Shown: one piece after another, positions 60,318-64,000 of the stretch | How the letters are laid out: each line of letters starts with the position of its first letter | How positions within the stretch are numbered: the first letter of the stretch is position 1 | Source: Photobacterium carnosum | GTDB lineage: Bacteria; Pseudomonadota; Gammaproteobacteria; Enterobacterales; Vibrionaceae | Assembly (NCBI RefSeq): GCF_002849605.1 | Contig: NZ_NPIB01000001.1 | Coordinates: forward strand, 248,001-312,000 | Length of the DNA: 64,000 bases | Direction of reading: 5' to 3' | Notes under the pieces: generated by a model | The model's input: only the letters and a program-made list of their open reading frames with translations | Database searches by the model: none | Told to the model about the DNA's origin: nothing | Position numbers and translations under genes: made by a program

Positions 60318-61007
60318 ATGCATATCGGACAATCAGTCGCTATTATCACCGATGCTGGTAATCCTATTGGTAAAGCAATAGCGCTTCATTTCGCATCATT
60401 AGGGGCTGCTTTAGCGCTAGTCGATAATAACGAAGTTGAATTAAAAAAAACCTTACGATCTTGTCAAAAAATAAGTGATTCGTCAGCTGCGTTCTACATA
60501 AAAAGCTACGATGAAACTAGTATTAAAACACTATTTCAACAAGTGAATAAAAGATTTGGATCAATCAATATATTATTGAATACTTGGACAGGCACAGAAA
60601 TACCTAATCTATTATCACCAACATCAATCGTCGACTTTAACGATATAATGCAAAAGAGTGCTGCGAGCTTTTTTATCTTTGGAAAAGTAGCCGCTGAATT
60701 TATGCAGCATCAACCTCATCAAAGTGTCATTGTTAATCTGGCATTGAGCAATGAAAATCATCAACCACACACACCCACAACCAGTAAAACCGTTGTCAGT
60801 GGTTTAACTCAAAATTGGGCGAACGAACTTGCGAATTTAAATATTCGTGTCGGCGGTATTGTACCGATAAATCTACAGAATAAGCCTTGTGACCAACACG
60901 CGATTATTAATATCCCGATGCAAGACGAAATTGCGCGTAACGTCGAATACATTGTCCGTAATGATTCATTCAACGGACGAATGCTAGAGTCTGAAATTGG
61001 GGTTTAA
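60318..61007 (+). CDS. Degenerate short-chain dehydrogenase-like protein
   Basis: Protein of 229 residues with the overall Rossmann layout of an SDR. The key motifs are altered: the dinucleotide motif TGxxxGxG reads TDAGNPIG (11-18); the NAG motif reads LNTWTG; and the catalytic YxxxK reads PTTSK, with Pro153 in place of tyrosine and Lys157 kept. It therefore may not be a dehydrogenase and might be a regulatory or binding protein. It ends near a terminator shared with adhE. Confidence 0.75.
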   Translation: MHIGQSVAIITDAGNPIGKAIALHFASLGAALALVDNNEVELKKTLRSCQKISDSSAAFYIKSYDETSIKTLFQQVNKRFGSINILLNTWTGTEIPNLLSPTSIVDFNDIMQKSAASFFIFGKVAAEFMQHQPHQSVIVNLALSNENHQPHTPTTSKTVVSGLTQNWANELANLNIRVGGIVPINLQNKPCDQHAIINIPMQDEIARNVEYIVRNDSFNGRMLESEIGV

Positions 61008-61118
61008 ACAGCTGTAAAATAATAAATTAATCAATCGGCTAAGATAAACACTTGGCCTTTTTTATGTTCAGAGGTTGCGAGGTTAATCACTTATCGATCG
61101 TGTAAATCCCCAAAAACA

Positions 61119-61153
61119 AAAAGCCCGTCTATTGCTAGACGGGCTTTTTTTAT
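61119..61153. terminator. Bidirectional terminator at the adhE end
   Basis: AAAAAGCCCGTCTA-ttgc-TAGACGGGCTTTTT with long A and T flanks between convergent genes. Confidence 0.9.
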
Positions 61154-61172
61154 ATTTTAGTCAGTAAAGATA

Positions 61173-63851
61173 TTAAGCTTTTGCTTTTTTACCTTTTGCA
61201 GCAACTTGTACTGGCTCTGATTTCTTAACTACTGTTGTTTCTTCAAACGTTTCGCCGTCAACGTATGCTGTACCGTAGTAAGAAGCGATTAATACTTCTT
61301 TAAGCTCTTTAATCAATGGGTAACGTGGGTTAGCACCAGTACATTGGTCATCGAACGCATCTTCAGCAATTGCATCAACTTTAGCCATAAACGCAGCTTC
61401 ATTAACACCAGCAGCTTGAATTGACAGTGGAATATCCAATGCAACTTTAAGCTCTTCTAACCAATTAAGTAACGCATTAACTTTCGTTTCAGTATTACCT
61501 TCACGGAAACCTAAATGCTCAGCAACTTCAGCGTAACGAGCACGTGCTTTCGGACGGTCGTACTGAGAGAACGCAGCTTGTTTAGTTGGGTTGTTAGTCG
61601 CATTAAAACGAACAGTATTCGAGATTAATAACGCATTAGCAAGACCGTGTGGTACGTGGAATTCAGCGCCTAACTTATGCGCCATTGAGTGACACACACC
61701 TAGGAAAGATTGCGCAAAAGACATACCAGCGATTGTTGCTGCATTGTGTACTTTCTCACGTGCAATTGGATCTTTCTTACCGTTCGTGTAAGAACTTGGT
61801 AAGTACTCTTTAAGCATCTTAAGAGCTTGAAGAGCGTGACCGTCTGAGTATTCGTTAGCAAGAACAGAAACGTAAGCTTCTAATGCGTGCGTTACTGCAT
61901 CGTAACCACCGAATGCACATAAAGACTTAGGCATATCCATTACAAGGTTAGCATCAACAACAGCCATGTTTGGCGTTAGTTCGTAATCTGCTAATGGGTA
62001 TTTTTGACCTGTCTTTTCATCAGTTACAACAGCAAATGGTGTAACTTCAGAACCAGTACCTGAAGTAGTTGTGATACATACTAGTTCAGCTTTTTGACCC
62101 ATTTTAGGGAACTTGTAAATACGTTTACGGATATCCATAAAGCGCATTGATAAATCTTCAAAATCAGTTTCTGGATGCTCGTACATCACCCACATAACTT
62201 TCGCAGCATCCATTGGTGAACCACCACCAACAGCTAAGATAACATCAGGTTGGTAACTTGCACATGCTTCAGCACCTGCTTTAACTACTGCTAATGTTGG
62301 ATCTGCTTCTACTTCATGGAAGACTTCAACTTCCATGCCTTTCTCTTTCAAGATTGAACGTAGGTCATCGATGTAACCGTTATTGAACAAGAAACGGTCA
62401 GTTACGATTAGAGCACGTTTTTTACCTTCAAGATCACTCATTGCGATTGGTAAACAGCCGCGACGGAAGTAGATAGATTTAGGTAGTTTATGCCACAACA
62501 TATTTTCTGCTCGCTTAGCTACAATTTTCTTGTTGATAAGGTGCTTAGGACCTACGTTTTCAGAGATAGCATTACCACCCCAAGAACCACAACCTAAAGT
62601 TAGTGAAGGCGCTAATTCAAAGTTGTAAAGGTCACCGATACCACCTTGAGATGCAGGTGTATTCACAAGAATACGAGCAGTTTTCATTTTGTCACCGAAG
62701 TACGCAATACGCTCTTCGTTATTATCTTGGTCAGTGTAAAGTACTGATGTATGACCAACACCACCTATGTCTAATACGATGCCAGCTTGACGAACAGCAT
62801 CTTCAAAGTCTTTCGCTTTAAATAGACCTAGAGTTGGAGATAGTTTTTCATGAGCAAATTCATCATCCCATGAAGCTTCTAGGCCTTCACCGATAAGAAT
62901 TTTAGTTGACTTAGGCACTTTAACATTTGCTAGCTCAGCGATTTTGTATGCTGGTTGGCCAACGATGTTAGCGTTAAGTGCGCCATTGATAAGTAGTACT
63001 TTACGTACTTTATCTGCATCTTCTTTACTTAGAACTGCCGCGCCGTATTCAGCGAAACGAGCTTTAACTTCATCGTAAATTGATTCAACAACGATTGCGG
63101 CTTGCTCAGAAGCACAGATAACACCATTATCGAATGTTTTAGACATTAGGATAGAAGAAACAGCACGTTTGATATCAGCAGTTTCGTCGATAACAACAGG
63201 CGTATTACCTGCACCAACACCGATTGCTGGTTTACCTGAAGAGTAAGCTGCTTTAACCATGCCTGGACCACCAGTAGCAAGGATCATGTTGACGTGTTCA
63301 TGTTTCATTAGTGCATTTGATAGTTCAACAGATGGTTGGTCAATCCAACCAATGATATCTTTTGGTGCGCCCGCTTTAACTGCTGCATCTAATACAACTT
63401 TCGCTGCGTAGTTAGTTGCATTTTTAGCACGTGGGTGTGGCGAGAAGATACAACCATTACGTGTTTTAAGACAGATTAACGATTTAAAGATTGCTGTTGA
63501 AGTAGGGTTTGTCGTTGGAACGATTGCACAAACAATACCTACAGGTTCAGCGATAGTGATCGTGCCGCCTTCATCGTTACGGTCGATAACGCCACACGTC
63601 AATTCATCTTTGTATTTATTGTAAATGAACTCAGAAGCAAAATGGTTTTTAATCACTTTGTCTTCCATGATACCCATGCCAGACTCTTCTGCTGCCATTT
63701 TAGCAAGCTCGATACGAGCAGTTGAAGCAGCTAGCGACGCAGCACGAAATATTTTATCAACTTGTTCTTGTGAAAAGCTTGCAAATTCTTTTTGAGCCAC
63801 TTTAACTCGTGCTACTAAAGCATCAAGTTCAGCTAAATTAGTTACAGGCAT
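61173..63851 (-). CDS. adhE: Bifunctional acetaldehyde-CoA/alcohol dehydrogenase
   Basis: Fermentative enzyme of 892 residues (E. coli 891), reducing acetyl-CoA to acetaldehyde and then ethanol. It starts at the ATG at 63851 (MPVTNLAELDALVARV), with GGAG upstream. The N-terminal aldehyde dehydrogenase half has PTTNPTSTAIFKSLIC and the catalytic cysteine in NGVICASEQAA. The C-terminal iron alcohol dehydrogenase half has GGGSPMDAAKVMW, DAVTHALEAY and HSMAHKLGAEFHVPHGLAN. The C-terminal tail is Lys-rich. AdhE forms spirosome filaments in related species. Confidence 0.98.
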   Translation of the reverse strand: MPVTNLAELDALVARVKVAQKEFASFSQEQVDKIFRAASLAASTARIELAKMAAEESGMGIMEDKVIKNHFASEFIYNKYKDELTCGVIDRNDEGGTITIAEPVGIVCAIVPTTNPTSTAIFKSLICLKTRNGCIFSPHPRAKNATNYAAKVVLDAAVKAGAPKDIIGWIDQPSVELSNALMKHEHVNMILATGGPGMVKAAYSSGKPAIGVGAGNTPVVIDETADIKRAVSSILMSKTFDNGVICASEQAAIVVESIYDEVKARFAEYGAAVLSKEDADKVRKVLLINGALNANIVGQPAYKIAELANVKVPKSTKILIGEGLEASWDDEFAHEKLSPTLGLFKAKDFEDAVRQAGIVLDIGGVGHTSVLYTDQDNNEERIAYFGDKMKTARILVNTPASQGGIGDLYNFELAPSLTLGCGSWGGNAISENVGPKHLINKKIVAKRAENMLWHKLPKSIYFRRGCLPIAMSDLEGKKRALIVTDRFLFNNGYIDDLRSILKEKGMEVEVFHEVEADPTLAVVKAGAEACASYQPDVILAVGGGSPMDAAKVMWVMYEHPETDFEDLSMRFMDIRKRIYKFPKMGQKAELVCITTTSGTGSEVTPFAVVTDEKTGQKYPLADYELTPNMAVVDANLVMDMPKSLCAFGGYDAVTHALEAYVSVLANEYSDGHALQALKMLKEYLPSSYTNGKKDPIAREKVHNAATIAGMSFAQSFLGVCHSMAHKLGAEFHVPHGLANALLISNTVRFNATNNPTKQAAFSQYDRPKARARYAEVAEHLGFREGNTETKVNALLNWLEELKVALDIPLSIQAAGVNEAAFMAKVDAIAEDAFDDQCTGANPRYPLIKELKEVLIASYYGTAYVDGETFEETTVVKKSEPVQVAAKGKKAKA

Positions 63852-64000
63852 ATTGTTTCTCCAAAAATAAAAAACTATAAAATTCATCAAAAATCATTTA
63901 GTAAGAATATGCTGAAATCTTTCTACATTAAGAGCGTTAAACTCATTAACACTTTCAACAATACACATACTTAATAAATTGCTTTCAAAACTGATTATAA
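63852..64000. other. adhE upstream region, window edge
   Basis: AT-rich sequence with the adhE ribosome binding site (GGAG) and no gene up to the window end. No FNR or Rex site can be named with confidence. Confidence 0.5.

Overview
The window looks like chromosomal DNA from a low-GC, facultatively anaerobic marine gammaproteobacterium of the Vibrionaceae type. A Photobacterium-like genome is my best guess, from gene content and AT-rich spacers, but this is inference: no rRNA or species marker is present. Nearly all genes are housekeeping genes in recognisable gammaproteobacterial neighbourhoods. I see no prophage, insertion sequence, CRISPR array or integron.

Layout. 1-8 kb: topA (cut by the left edge), yciN, sohB, yciK, rluB and the yciO-rnm pair. 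8-15.2 kb: a complete tryptophan operon, trpE-trpGD-trpCF-trpB-trpA, diverging from rnm and headed by a promoter/TrpR operator almost like that of E. coli. 15.3-17.2 kb: yciB, yciA, yciI and a pilotin-like lipoprotein. 17.3-25.5 kb: an SbmA/BacA-type transporter, an RlmI-like methyltransferase, an RluA-type pseudouridine synthase, cardiolipin synthase, the iron alcohol dehydrogenase yiaY, a mini-lipoprotein and a DEAD-box helicase. 25.9-30.2 kb: an accessory-looking module of NmrA-type reductase, NhaC-type antiporter, AraC-type regulator and a double SnoaL-like protein. 30.4-30.9 kb: two tRNA-Ser genes followed by 119-bp direct repeats, each carrying a copy of a tRNA 3' tail and a terminator. 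31-35.7 kb: alaE, then the pyruvate-type transporter yhjX beside its ypdB/ypdA two-component system. 36-39.3 kb: a YecA/UPF0149 protein, nadA and three small membrane proteins of unknown function. 39.4-48.6 kb: ybgC-tolQRAB-pal-cpoB and cydA-cydB-cydX-ybgE, with two FNR-type boxes upstream of cydA. 49.2-53.5 kb: ruvB, ruvA, ruvC and aspS. 54.3-56 kb: cmoA-cmoB. 56.1-59.5 kb: a three-gene unit of retropepsin-like lipoprotein, transglutaminase-like/7TM protein and RimK-like ATP-grasp ligase. 59.6-63.9 kb: a hypothetical protein, a degenerate SDR and adhE.

How the genes work together. The trp block makes tryptophan from chorismate. tol-pal-cpoB joins the inner membrane, peptidoglycan and outer membrane during division. 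cydABX is the low-oxygen quinol oxidase, which fits with adhE and yiaY in fermentation. ypdAB-yhjX looks like a self-contained pyruvate-sensing and transport unit. ruvABC resolves Holliday junctions, and cmoAB builds the wobble uridine modification cmo5U.

The items most worth a second look are the tRNA-tail repeats (30434-30727), the retropepsin/transglutaminase-7TM/ATP-grasp operon (56134-59450), the co-located yhjX-ypdBA unit with a direct-repeat site (33245-33274), the trp leader without tandem Trp codons, and the small unknown membrane protein cluster at 38.1-39.2 kb.
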